Made by a program: the position numbers and the translations under genes. Source: Bacteroidales bacterium (GTDB lineage Bacteria; Bacteroidota; Bacteroidia; Bacteroidales; P3). Taken from it: a DNA stretch of 19,483 nucleotides. A model generated the notes under the pieces. That model was given only the letters and a program-made list of their open reading frames with translations. It searched no databases and was not told the origin of the DNA. Position 1 is the stretch's first letter. Every line of letters starts with the position of its first letter. The DNA lies in contig CAAGNU010000271.1 of assembly GCA_900771365.1 (NCBI GenBank), forward strand, positions 1-19,483, written 5' to 3'. Shown piece by piece: positions 7,836 through 16,707 of the stretch.

Positions 7836-8740
7836 TCTTTTTCGTCAGTTTTCCGAGGGTTCTCGGGTTGGGGCTCGGGCATTGTGGCTGCGTGGGTTGT
7901 TTTGACAAATGCTACGGCCTGGCTGAAGGAGAGGTCGTGCTGGTAGGGGAGCGGCTCTGATTTGGCGAATTTCACCATATCGGCAGTTTGGAGTATTTGA
8001 CGGAGCATCGACTCTGTGTCTTCGGAGCATGCGGGGCATTCGTGGAAGGCGTCGAGGGTCTGGTCGCTCGTCATCTCGGACGAGTTGATGTGGTAGGACT
8101 TCTCAATGTATGTGCGCAAGATGTCGGTCAGCTCGGTGTGGTATTCCTTTACTTTTCCTTGCTGCCAAAGCTGTTGCTGGCGCAACTTTTCGAGGTCTAT
8201 CAGAGCCTGCTCGTGCGAGTTCAGGGGAGGCTCTACTTTGACGGGGATGATGGGCTTGCGGCTCTTCAACTGCATGATGATGTATATGATGGCGGCCAGC
8301 AAGGCGAGGATGCCCAGAATGATGCCTGCCCATTTCGCCACCTCGCCAAATGTGACGGGCTGGCGCATGATGTCGGCGATATCCTTGATGTTCGTGTTGG
8401 TCGTGTCCACGTTAGGCACGTCTTTCACTGTGATGAGCACAGAGTCCGGCCCGATATGCAGCCAATGTTCGCCCACCTCGAAGGAAGTGAGGGCAGTCCG
8501 AATGGTGCCGTCCGTAGAGTCTGTCCATTGTCTGACAGCCACGATGTCGTTGTTGCTCAGGTCTTCCATGGTGGGGATGTTCCCCTTGGGCTGGACCACC
8601 AGCGTGGTTTGGTCGCCGATGAGTATCGTGGTGCTGTCAAGCTTGAACTGGACACGCTGGAGCGGTGCTACCGCTGTGTCCTGTGCTGCCGCACACAGGC
8701 TTGTTACGATGAATAATATGGCAAATATGCGTTTCTTCAT
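7832..8740 (-). CDS. Bat-cluster membrane protein (DUF4381-like position)
   Basis: 302 aa. A signal peptide at 1-19 (cleavage near CAA|AQ) is followed by an extracytoplasmic beta-rich domain of about 110 residues, one membrane segment at about 135-158 (AGIILGILALLAAIIYII) and a cytoplasmic helical domain (about 170-280). The helical domain contains LRQQQLWQQGKVKEYHTELT and a YIEKSYHINSSEMTSDQTLD segment, which resembles DUF4381 proteins that sit between DUF58 and VWA genes in MoxR clusters. The very similar helical tail of BatD (KEFYEEIYKAIWG...LSRLSSDTV type) suggests a shared fold. I infer a structural role linking periplasm and cytoplasm. It lies 18 nt after the DUF58 gene and overlaps batA by 4 nt. 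The C-terminal end is proline-rich and polar. Confidence 0.8.
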   Translation of the reverse strand: MKKRIFAILFIVTSLCAAAQDTAVAPLQRVQFKLDSTTILIGDQTTLVVQPKGNIPTMEDLSNNDIVAVRQWTDSTDGTIRTALTSFEVGEHWLHIGPDSVLITVKDVPNVDTTNTNIKDIADIMRQPVTFGEVAKWAGIILGILALLAAIIYIIMQLKSRKPIIPVKVEPPLNSHEQALIDLEKLRQQQLWQQGKVKEYHTELTDILRTYIEKSYHINSSEMTSDQTLDAFHECPACSEDTESMLRQILQTADMVKFAKSEPLPYQHDLSFSQAVAFVKTTHAATMPEPQPENPRKTDEKE

Positions 8741-8758
8741 GTTGTGTGTCAGTTAGAA

Positions 8759-9634
8759 TTATGCGCCTCTCCGTTCAAAGAGCTTCTTGAGTTCCTTGAC
8801 ATAGTCCTCGCCTGTGTATAGGACGGTTTGGTCGATACCGTATTTCTTCAAGATTTCGTCAACACGTTTTGTGTGAGCAGAATAGCGTGAGGCAAACTCA
8901 TCGCGGATGCTCTTTTCGGCTGTGTCAATCCAGATGGTCTCGCCCGTCTCGGGGTCGTAGAACTTGGCCAGGCCGAGGTCGGGAAGATGCGACTCCTTTT
9001 CATCGGCTATGCGGATGGCCACCAAGTCGTGCTTGCTGGTGGCAATCTTCAGTGCGTCGGTGTAGTTGTCGTCGTAGAAGTCGCTGAGCAGGAAGGCTGT
9101 GCTGCGTTTCTTAATCACGTTGGTGAAATAGCGTAGACCCTCGGATAGGTCCGTGCCGTTGCTCGTAGGCTCGAAGGTGATGAGCTCGCGGATGATGCGG
9201 AGGATGTGGCTGCTGCCCTTCTTGGGTGGGATGAACTTCTCAATCTTGTCGCTAAAAAGAATCACGCCCACCATGTCGTTGTTCTGTATCGCACTGAAAG
9301 CCAGCGTTGCGGCAACCTCTGCAACCAGCTCCTCTTTGAACTGGTGATGGGTGCCGAAGCGGTTGGAACCGCTCACGTCAACAAGCAGCATCACCGTCAG
9401 TTCTCGCTCTTCTTCGAAAACCTTGACGTAGGGGTGGTTCAGGCGTGCGGTAACATTCCAGTCAATGTTGCGAACGTCATCACCATATTGATATTCACGA
9501 ACTTCGCTAAAGGCCATACCACGCCCTTTGAAGGCACTATGGTATTCGCCCGAGAAAAGCTGGCGCGAGAGCCCCTTGGCCTTAATCTCGATTTTGCGGA
9601 CTTTCTTGAGAATATCTTTGTTCTGTTGTTCCAT
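8759..9634 (-). CDS. DUF58 (VWA-like) protein
   Basis: 291 aa, soluble: no membrane segment is visible. The DUF58 signature FSEVREYQYGDDVRNIDWN (42-60) is followed by TARLNHPYVKVFEEERE, then a VWA-like domain with DVSGS at 86-90. DUF58 proteins nearly always accompany MoxR ATPases and are thought to link the ATPase to its membrane VWA partners. Here the gene sits second in the cluster, 155 nt after moxR and 18 nt before the membrane protein gene. The cytoplasmic location contrasts with DUF58 members that have N-terminal membrane helices; short soluble forms are common in Bat clusters. Confidence 0.92.
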   Translation of the reverse strand: MEQQNKDILKKVRKIEIKAKGLSRQLFSGEYHSAFKGRGMAFSEVREYQYGDDVRNIDWNVTARLNHPYVKVFEEERELTVMLLVDVSGSNRFGTHHQFKEELVAEVAATLAFSAIQNNDMVGVILFSDKIEKFIPPKKGSSHILRIIRELITFEPTSNGTDLSEGLRYFTNVIKKRSTAFLLSDFYDDNYTDALKIATSKHDLVAIRIADEKESHLPDLGLAKFYDPETGETIWIDTAEKSIRDEFASRYSAHTKRVDEILKKYGIDQTVLYTGEDYVKELKKLFERRGA

Positions 9635-9789
9635 TCTTTTTTTTGTGATTTGAAGATTTGATGCCTCGTCGATTTGGAAATTTGGGGGTTATAAGATTTG
9701 AAGATGGGGAGGACGGCTCCTGCTCAATTCTCAAATCTCAGTTCAAAGACGGCTTCCGCCCCCAAATGTTCGCGGCGACTCGTCGCTCA
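9635..9789 (-). repeat. Long spacer with repeated CAAATC elements
   Basis: This 155-nt spacer between moxR and the DUF58 gene is the longest in the cluster. On the minus strand it contains TCTTCAAATC twice (about 9650-9660 and 9696-9706), CCCCCAAATTTCCAAATC between them, and further ATTTGAGAATTGAG sequence upstream. The part next to the DUF58 start resembles the batD-batE spacer. I see no TAnnTTTG promoter on the minus strand and no terminator, so moxR and the rest are probably still one transcript. Confidence 0.45.
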
Positions 9790-10785
<996 letters not shown>

Positions 10786-11033
10786 ATTATATTGTATTTC
10801 TTTTCTTTTTTTGTTTTTCCATAACGAGCGATTCTCTCATTTATTATTCATGAAAATAAAAAAAAATGTTAAACATGGGGCGCTTTTGTTCGATGAGTGT
10901 CTATCATGTTGAAATCGTAGCGATTATTAGATTGGAAAAGCAGCATGTCTTTTAAAACCATGAAAATGCCATGAAAAGCGTTTTTCGATGCCCGTAGGCC
11001 CCGCCCAATGACCCATTTTTTGCCCCAAAGAAG

Positions 11034-11077
11034 CTCCGCCCAACCTTCGCCCTATCTTCGCTCATCCTTCGCTTCCA
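11034..11077 (+). repeat. Four phased 11-bp units (CTTCGC array)
   Basis: Four consecutive 11-mers begin with CT(T/C)CGC: CTCCGCCCAAC (11034), CTTCGCCCTAT (11045), CTTCGCTCATC (11056) and CTTCGCTTCCA (11067). The 11-bp period places the conserved CGC on nearly the same helix face, as in multi-site operators. The location midway between divergent genes fits a regulatory role, but no regulator is known to me for this motif. Confidence 0.5.
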
Positions 11078-11113
11078 AGGGCGGACGAAAAGCGGGTCTG
11101 AAAAGGGCCTTCC

Positions 11114-11146
11114 CCGAGCCTTCTTAGGCGGCTTTCCGAGGCTCGG
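11114..11146. repeat. 8-bp inverted repeat
   Basis: CCGAGCCT (11114-11121) is perfectly complementary to AGGCTCGG (11139-11146) across a 17-nt loop. No T-run follows on either strand, so it is not a typical terminator. It could be an operator dyad or an RNA hairpin in a leader transcript. Confidence 0.45.
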
Positions 11147-11331
11147 CTTGCACAGTTTCGAGAATGTTCTATTTTTATAATTTATTCATAAATTCATAGT
11201 GCCCAAACATGCCCCTGTATCGCTTCCACGGCCGTTTGAAATGTGCCGTTTCCGTATGCACAAAAAAAGCGATTTTAAGTTCTTTTTAGTTTTTTATTAG
11301 AGAAAAAATACGTAATATTAAAAAAAATGTG

Positions 11332-11339
11332 TATCTTTG
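11332..11339 (+). promoter_or_regulatory. Bacteroidetes -7 promoter element
   Basis: TATCTTTG is a perfect TAnnTTTG match, followed by C as is typical. Predicted transcription start is near 11346, giving a leader of about 47 nt that is very AT-rich before the ATG at 11393. A good TTTG -33 element is not evident at the expected distance, where the sequence is A-rich. Confidence 0.65.
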
Positions 11340-11392
11340 CTATTTGAATAATATATTGAAAAATTGAATATCTAATTAAATATTAACATCTT

Positions 11393-14300
11393 ATGAAAAG
11401 TAGAAAAATACTTCTCGGCTTGATTGTGGGCATTTGTGTCTGTTTTGCAGGCTCATTATCTGCCCAAAAAGCAAATTATCAGAGCAACAAACTCGTTGAA
11501 ATCGGACCCGACAATATTGGCGGACGCGTCACCTCTATCGTGGCGTTCGCTGCTCATGAGTATGGAGTCGGTGAGGATTTCTTGAATTATACCTTTGAGA
11601 TGTATGCTGGTGCTGCTACTGGCGGTCTCTATTATAATAATGAATACAATTTTCAAAATTGGACCTACATCCCCTGCTATATCAATGGCGAAGAGGTCAC
11701 CCTCCCTATCAGCAGCATGGTCAAGTTCAACGATAGCACCCTCGTTATCGCCACGGGCGAAAGCGCATACGCTAAGGGCAACAAGGTTAAGAAGATGACC
11801 GCCATCGGCAAGGGTCTCTTCCTCTTCAACACCAACACCAGAACTTTCACACAGGTGAGCGTCACCAACCCTGGCACCGACCTCGAGGCTGACTTCGCTT
11901 CTGTTAACGATATGGCCTGCATGACCCTCCAGGGCATCACCTATTTCTACGTGGCCACCCCCAAGGGTCTTTTCCGTTGGAACATCGCCCAGAACAGCGA
12001 TTGGAATAACGCTCCAGTCCGCGTTTTCGACGGCAGCGTCCGCTGCATCAAGGTCTCCAAGCAGTTCAACCGCGCCTTCTTCACCAGCAAGGGCAACGTC
12101 TATAAGATTGGCGACGTCATCAACGGCTATGAGCCCGTCGACATCACCGGCAGCTGCTCCGCATTCGGCAACAACGCTGGCGCTATCGAACTCGCCCTCG
12201 CTCCCTCCGATGAGAGTTATTTGTACGCTATGGTAATCAAGAAGAACGGTATGCTGGAAGGCGTCTACCAGAGCCACAACACCAACAGCTGGCTGCTGCT
12301 CACCTCCTCCACCGTCGCACCCTTCGATGGCTCCGCTAATGGCGCAACCTGCGGCACCATCACCGTCAGCCCCATCGATCCCCAGACCATCATCCTTGGC
12401 GGCTCCACCATCTGGGTCGGTAAAGGCTATGTCGAGAACGCTCCCTTCCAGTGGACCGTTACCTCTATGAATGAGAACCAGTTGAACTACGGCGATTATA
12501 TGTCTACCGTCTATTCCAACTATAGCTTCTGCCACTCCGGCATCCATCAGATTGTTCCTACCACTTGCTGGATTGAGGAGACTCAGTTCATGCGCGAGAA
12601 CTATTACGTAGCTACCGATGGTGGTATTTACTATTCCGCCAATCCCTCAATGATTGCTTTCGAGAACTACAACCGCGGTTTGAACAATGTCCAGATTAAC
12701 AGCGTGGCTGTCTGCCCCGACGGCTCTATCATCAGCGGCGCTAACAGCAACGCCTGCCCCTTCATTGAGTCCCGTATGGAGCATAACGCCACCGCTTCTA
12801 CCGCTACTTCTACTTGGTACGACCCCCAGGGCTCTTCCACCAACCACATGGCCAACATCATCTGGAAGGGTAACGGCGGTGCTGTTGCAGCATCTCGCTT
12901 CACCCAGTATTCACCCATCTCTCGCCGTCCTCTCTTCGTCTCTTCTGAGAACGGTGCTATCGGACGCGCATACGCCGACTATTCTAACTACACCAACACC
13001 CAGACCTGGACAAGCGATGTCATGTTCACTACCGACCTTATCGCCGGCGGCCCCGCTATCGGACAGATCTATCTCTGGGAAACTGACCACAATACGGCTT
13101 CTAACGACAGCATTACCTTCATCCTCGATACCCTCGGCAAAGTCTATCGTAACGGTGAAGAAAAACTTCTCTCTTCTAATTTCACTGTTGAGGCTGGCGA
13201 CTCCATCGTTGTCCTCGACCCCGCCCACGCTTCCTATCCTTTCGGCCACATCTTCGACCACAGCTTCGTTGTCAAGGACGAGATGCGTCAGACTGTTCCT
13301 CAGCCTTACCTGAGCCGTATCCTCGCTGTCACGGTTGAGAACGATATGCCCAAGAACACCAACGTCTCCTATTGCTGGTTCCCAACCGATTTCCGCAAGG
13401 TCTTCGACGAGAGCAACGACACCCGTTTCTGGAGCCACATCTACGCTGTTAACGGTGCCACCAACCCCAACGTCTATGTCCGTTACGCTGTCATGTCTCA
13501 GGATGGCGACTGCGCTATCATCGTTGTCGAGAACGACACGCTTGAGAAGTCCTTCCTGGTCCGTGTCCACGGCTTCAACTCTGTCAACTATAACGACGAG
13601 GTTCATCAGATCCGCGACAAGGTGAACTACAAGATTAGCACCCGCGTCACCACTACCGATACCCTTATGGTGGCTGAAGGCAACTATTTCTTCGATCGCC
13701 GCATCTCCTCTATCTCCGTCGATCCTCGCGAAGGTAAGGATGCTGTTATCATCACTTTCGACGGCTTCAACAACGATGCTGCTAACGTGGTTTATATCGA
13801 CAATGTTACCAGCGATAACTATACTATTAAATATATCCCCCTGCCCACCGCTACCCCCGCTTATTCCGCAATTGTTGAGTACACTACTGGTGCCCTCTAT
13901 GTCGGAACTGAGGAAGGTGTCTTCACCGCTTCCAGCGTGAACAACCCCAGCTGGCAGCCTTATGGCGCTTTCAACGGCGTGCCTGTCACCGCTATCTACC
14001 AGGTTACCAATAACTACCCCGTCATTAAGCATCTCGACCACGATGGTGTTACCGAAGTTTCTTATGTCTTCCCCCACACCAAATGGCCCTATGCAATGTA
14101 TTTCGGCACCTATGGCCGCGGTATCTTCATGGATTCCACCTACGTTGTTGACCACACCAACGAAATCGTCACTCCTGATGAGTTCCTCGACATCCCCACG
14201 GTGGCTTCTACTGGCGACAACACCGTCCGCTTCTACCCCAACCCCGCAGTTGATAACGCTACGATGGAAATCAACGTCGTCAAGGCTGGCAACGCTACTG

Positions 14301-14470
14301 TGAGAATCTACGACCTCACCGGCAAGCTTGTCTACACCGAAAACCTCGGCAGACTCTCCGAAGGCGTCCAGACCCGCACCATTGATTGCCAGAACTTCCA
14401 GCACGGCATGTACCTCGTCAATGTTGCTATCAACGGTCAGAAGGCTACCTCCAAATTGATTGTAAGATAA
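11393..14470 (+). CDS. Secreted beta-propeller-like protein with T9SS type A sorting domain
   Basis: 1025 aa. A signal peptide at 1-24 (LLGLIVGICVCFAGSLSA) directs Sec export. The C-terminal region (about 944-1025) is a T9SS type A sorting domain: RFYPNPAVDNATMEI, then VRIYDLTGKLVY, then HGMYLVNVAINGQKATSKLIV, with the usual YPNP at 948-951. The body resembles BNR/sortilin-like propellers: GPDNIGGRV at 38-46 and GTYGRGIF at 905-912 are motifs seen in such proteins, and short GG/GLYY blade-like pieces recur. No catalytic residues are recognised, so it may be an adhesin, a surface-layer protein or a non-enzymatic binding protein. Codon choice is strongly biased to C-ending codons (AAC, ACC, GGC, GTC, CTC), suggesting very high expression. 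It has its own promoter and a strong terminator. Confidence 0.88.
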   Translation: MKSRKILLGLIVGICVCFAGSLSAQKANYQSNKLVEIGPDNIGGRVTSIVAFAAHEYGVGEDFLNYTFEMYAGAATGGLYYNNEYNFQNWTYIPCYINGEEVTLPISSMVKFNDSTLVIATGESAYAKGNKVKKMTAIGKGLFLFNTNTRTFTQVSVTNPGTDLEADFASVNDMACMTLQGITYFYVATPKGLFRWNIAQNSDWNNAPVRVFDGSVRCIKVSKQFNRAFFTSKGNVYKIGDVINGYEPVDITGSCSAFGNNAGAIELALAPSDESYLYAMVIKKNGMLEGVYQSHNTNSWLLLTSSTVAPFDGSANGATCGTITVSPIDPQTIILGGSTIWVGKGYVENAPFQWTVTSMNENQLNYGDYMSTVYSNYSFCHSGIHQIVPTTCWIEETQFMRENYYVATDGGIYYSANPSMIAFENYNRGLNNVQINSVAVCPDGSIISGANSNACPFIESRMEHNATASTATSTWYDPQGSSTNHMANIIWKGNGGAVAASRFTQYSPISRRPLFVSSENGAIGRAYADYSNYTNTQTWTSDVMFTTDLIAGGPAIGQIYLWETDHNTASNDSITFILDTLGKVYRNGEEKLLSSNFTVEAGDSIVVLDPAHASYPFGHIFDHSFVVKDEMRQTVPQPYLSRILAVTVENDMPKNTNVSYCWFPTDFRKVFDESNDTRFWSHIYAVNGATNPNVYVRYAVMSQDGDCAIIVVENDTLEKSFLVRVHGFNSVNYNDEVHQIRDKVNYKISTRVTTTDTLMVAEGNYFFDRRISSISVDPREGKDAVIITFDGFNNDAANVVYIDNVTSDNYTIKYIPLPTATPAYSAIVEYTTGALYVGTEEGVFTASSVNNPSWQPYGAFNGVPVTAIYQVTNNYPVIKHLDHDGVTEVSYVFPHTKWPYAMYFGTYGRGIFMDSTYVVDHTNEIVTPDEFLDIPTVASTGDNTVRFYPNPAVDNATMEINVVKAGNATVRIYDLTGKLVYTENLGRLSEGVQTRTIDCQNFQHGMYLVNVAINGQKATSKLIVR

Positions 14471-14486
14471 TACTAATTAGATAACT

Positions 14487-14525
14487 AAAGAGGTACTGAT
14501 AATTCAAAAACAGTACCTCTTTTTT
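14487..14525 (+). terminator. Rho-independent terminator between the T9SS cargo gene and tyrS
   Basis: AAAGAGGTACTG (14487-14498) and CAGTACCTCTTT (14511-14522) form a perfect 12-bp stem with a 12-nt A-rich loop, followed by a run of T to 14525. It starts 16 nt after the stop of the secreted protein gene and ends 10 nt before the tyrS start codon, so any tyrS transcript from upstream must pass through it. Confidence 0.9.
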
Positions 14526-14535
14526 ATATTATACT

Positions 14536-15813
14536 ATGAATACAAATCTCGTCCAAGAACTTAAGTGGCGTGGCATGATCCATGATATCATGCCTGGCAC
14601 AGAGGAACAACTCTCAAAAGAGGTCACCACGGCTTACGTCGGTATCGACCCAACAGCAGACTCCCTCCATATCGGCCATCTCGTTAGCATCATGCTCCTC
14701 AAGCATCTCCAGACTGCGGGGCATAAGCCTCTCGCTCTTGTGGGTGGCGCTACAGGCATGATTGGCGACCCCTCTTTCAAGGCCGCCGAGCGCAAGCTTC
14801 TCACCCCTGAAGAGGTGCAGCACAATGTGGACTGCATCCGCCAGCAACTCTCCAAGTTTCTCGATTTCGACAATCCCGTGAATGGTGCCGAAATCGTGAA
14901 CAACTATGACTGGATGAAGGACTATCTTTTCCTCGACTTCATCCGTGATGTGGGCAAGCACATCACCGTCAACTATATGATGACTAAGGATTCCGTCAAA
15001 AAACGCATGGAGACGGGCATCTCTTTCACCGAGTTTAGCTATCAGCTTCTCCAAGGTTTCGACTTCCTCACGCTTTATCGCACCAAGGGCTGCCGTCTTC
15101 AGATGGGCGGCTCCGATCAGTGGGGCAATATCACCACGGGTACCGAGCTTATCCGAAGAATGGAAGGCGGCGAGGCTTTCGCCCTCACATGTCCGCTTAT
15201 CACCAAGGCTGACGGCACAAAGTTCGGCAAGACCGAGGGTGGAAACGTATGGCTTGATCCTAAAAAGACCAGTCCGTACAAGTTCTATCAGTTCTGGCTT
15301 AACTGCTCAGATGAGGATTCGGCCAAGTATATCCGCATTTTCACAATGCTGAGCGTGGATGAGATTGCAGAACTCGAACGCCAACATGCCGAGGCTCCCG
15401 AAAAACGAGTCCTACAGCGTGCTTTGGCTAAGGACATCACCTGCCGTGTCCATTCCGAAAAGGATTACGAAGCCGCTGTTGCAGCCTCTGAGCTTCTCTT
15501 TGGTAAGGGCACGACTGAGCAGTTGAACAGCCTTGACCGTGATACCATTCTTTCCGTTTTCGAAGGCGTTCCCCAGTTCACCATTTCCCGTGCAACCCTT
15601 GAAGAAGGCAAGTCGCTTATCGACCTGGCTGTTGAGACGGGCATGTTTGCATCCAAGGGTGAAATCCGCCGTGAGTTGAAGCAGAACTCCATCTCTGTGA
15701 ACAAGGCCAAAGTTGGCGAAGATTGCCGTCTCACTGCACAGGACATTCTCTCTTGTGGCTGCGTCCTTGTCCAGAAAGGCAAGAAGAACTACTACCTCCT
15801 CAACGTAGAATAA
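14536..15813 (+). CDS. tyrS: Tyrosyl-tRNA synthetase
   Basis: 425 aa, the normal length of the bacterial enzyme, which charges tRNA-Tyr with tyrosine in the cytoplasm. The class I signature HIGH is at 45-48 (DSLHIGHLVS), the ATP/tyrosine-binding GGSDQWGN at 191-198 and the KMSKS-equivalent KFGKT at 229-233. An S4 RNA-binding domain occupies about 358-421 (SLIDLAVETGMFASKGEIRR). All key motifs are intact. No TAnnTTTG element lies in the 65 nt upstream, so it may depend on read-through of the terminator or on a promoter inside the preceding gene. Codons are biased as in well-expressed genes. Confidence 0.97.
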   Translation: MNTNLVQELKWRGMIHDIMPGTEEQLSKEVTTAYVGIDPTADSLHIGHLVSIMLLKHLQTAGHKPLALVGGATGMIGDPSFKAAERKLLTPEEVQHNVDCIRQQLSKFLDFDNPVNGAEIVNNYDWMKDYLFLDFIRDVGKHITVNYMMTKDSVKKRMETGISFTEFSYQLLQGFDFLTLYRTKGCRLQMGGSDQWGNITTGTELIRRMEGGEAFALTCPLITKADGTKFGKTEGGNVWLDPKKTSPYKFYQFWLNCSDEDSAKYIRIFTMLSVDEIAELERQHAEAPEKRVLQRALAKDITCRVHSEKDYEAAVAASELLFGKGTTEQLNSLDRDTILSVFEGVPQFTISRATLEEGKSLIDLAVETGMFASKGEIRRELKQNSISVNKAKVGEDCRLTAQDILSCGCVLVQKGKKNYYLLNVE

Positions 15814-15830
15814 CATCTTTCATACCCCAT

Positions 15831-15867
15831 AGCCAGAATGTTGCTCAGTAGCATTCTGGCTTTCTTT
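15831..15867 (+). terminator. tyrS terminator
   Basis: AGCCAGAATG (15831-15840) pairs perfectly with CATTCTGGCT (15852-15861) across an 11-nt loop, followed by TTCTTT. It lies 17 nt after the tyrS stop codon. Confidence 0.85.
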
Positions 15868-16030
15868 ATGCCCATAAGTCAATCATTAAGGTGCGTGGTC
15901 TGTTGCTTTGCCGCACATATAGAAATCGCTCGTTATGCCATGAGATAGCCATCGAGTGGTGTGTGGGGGGCTCATTGTTTGGTTTGTGATAAGGCGCAAG
16001 AGGTGCCGTGCAAATGAAAACGGCAGCCGA
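15868..16030. other. Unique sequence before the 50-bp array
   Basis: No gene is supported. The last 45 bases (about 15985-16030) look like a decayed array unit: CCGTGCAAA and AGCCGA occur in the positions expected from the repeats that follow. The rest shows no recognisable feature. Confidence 0.4.
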
Positions 16031-16660
16031 TGAGCAAAAGTTGCCATGTGAGACTTTGTGCAAGGAGCCGAGATGGCCGATGAGCAAAAGTTGCCATGTG
16101 AGGCTTTGTGCAAAGAGCCGGGATGACTGATGAGAAAAAGTCGCTATGTGAGGCTTTGTGCAAAGAGCCGGGATGACCGATGAGCAAAAGTTGCCATGTG
16201 AGACTTTGTGCAAAGAGCTGGGATGACTGATGAGCAAAAGTTGCCATGTGAGGCTTTGTGCAAAGAGCTGGGATTGCCGATGTGCAAAAGTTGCCATGTG
16301 AGACTTTGTGCAAAGAGCTGGGATGACTGATGAGCAAAAGTTTCCATGTGAGGCTTTGTGCAAAGAGCCGAGATTGCCGATGAGCAAAAGTTGCTATGTG
16401 AGGCTTTGTGCAAAGAGCCGGGATGACTGATGAGCAAAAGTTTCCATGTGAGGCTTTGTGCAAAGAGCCGGGATAGCCGATGAGCAAAAGTTGCCATGTG
16501 AGACTTTGTGCAAAGAGCCGGGATAGCCGATGAGCAAAAGTTGCCATGTGAGACTTTGTGAAAGAGCCGGGATGACCGATGAGCAAAAGTTGCTATATGA
16601 GGCTTTGTGCAAAGAGCCGGGATAGGCAATAGTTGTTATGTGTGGTTCCGTGCAAAGGGG
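16031..16660 (+). repeat. 50-bp tandem repeat array
   Basis: Eleven units begin with TGAGCAAAAG (or a one-base variant) at 16031, 16081, 16131, 16181, 16231, 16281, 16331, 16381, 16431, 16481 and 16531. A twelfth starts at 16580 after a one-base deletion in unit 11, and a degenerate thirteenth is visible at about 16627-16660. Units match at roughly nine of ten positions; variation concentrates at A(G/A)(G/A)CTTTG, AGC(C/T)G and a GAT(GACT/GACC/TGCC/AGCC)GA segment. Each unit has an imperfect hairpin GGCTTTG...CAAAGAGCC. Units 4-5 and 6-7 look like a duplicated pair. No spacers exist, so this is a minisatellite and not a CRISPR. It lies between convergent genes. Confidence 0.92.
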
Positions 16661-16707
16661 CAAAGAAACGGTAGCAACTGGGGCTTCGCGAAATGCCGTA
16701 TTGGCGC

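Larger units (their letters stand above)
10786..11392. other. Divergent intergenic region between moxR and the T9SS cargo gene
   Basis: 607 nt without a supported gene. The 200 nt next to moxR and the 230 nt next to the plus-strand gene are AT-rich, while about 10985-11160 is strongly GC-rich. The GC-rich centre holds CCGCCCAA twice (11001-11008 and 11036-11043), four 11-bp units and an 8-bp inverted repeat. The right edge carries the promoter of the plus-strand gene. No RNA family or insertion-sequence end is recognised. Confidence 0.7.

Noticed and set aside
12911..14404. A 497-codon minus-strand open frame, and a 363-codon one at 11456-12547
   Set aside because: Both are antisense to the T9SS cargo gene. 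Strong use of C-ending codons removes stops on the other strand; the translations are V/D/G-rich and have no family likeness.
16031..16660. CRISPR array
   Set aside because: The 50-bp units are contiguous and similar along their whole length, so there are no unique spacers; no cas gene is present in the window.
15866..16663. Four overlapping minus-strand frames of 89-204 codons across the 50-bp array
   Set aside because: The unit has no stop codon in any minus-strand frame and its 50-bp length rotates the frame, so all three phases stay open automatically. No signal peptide, start-region or domain supports translation.
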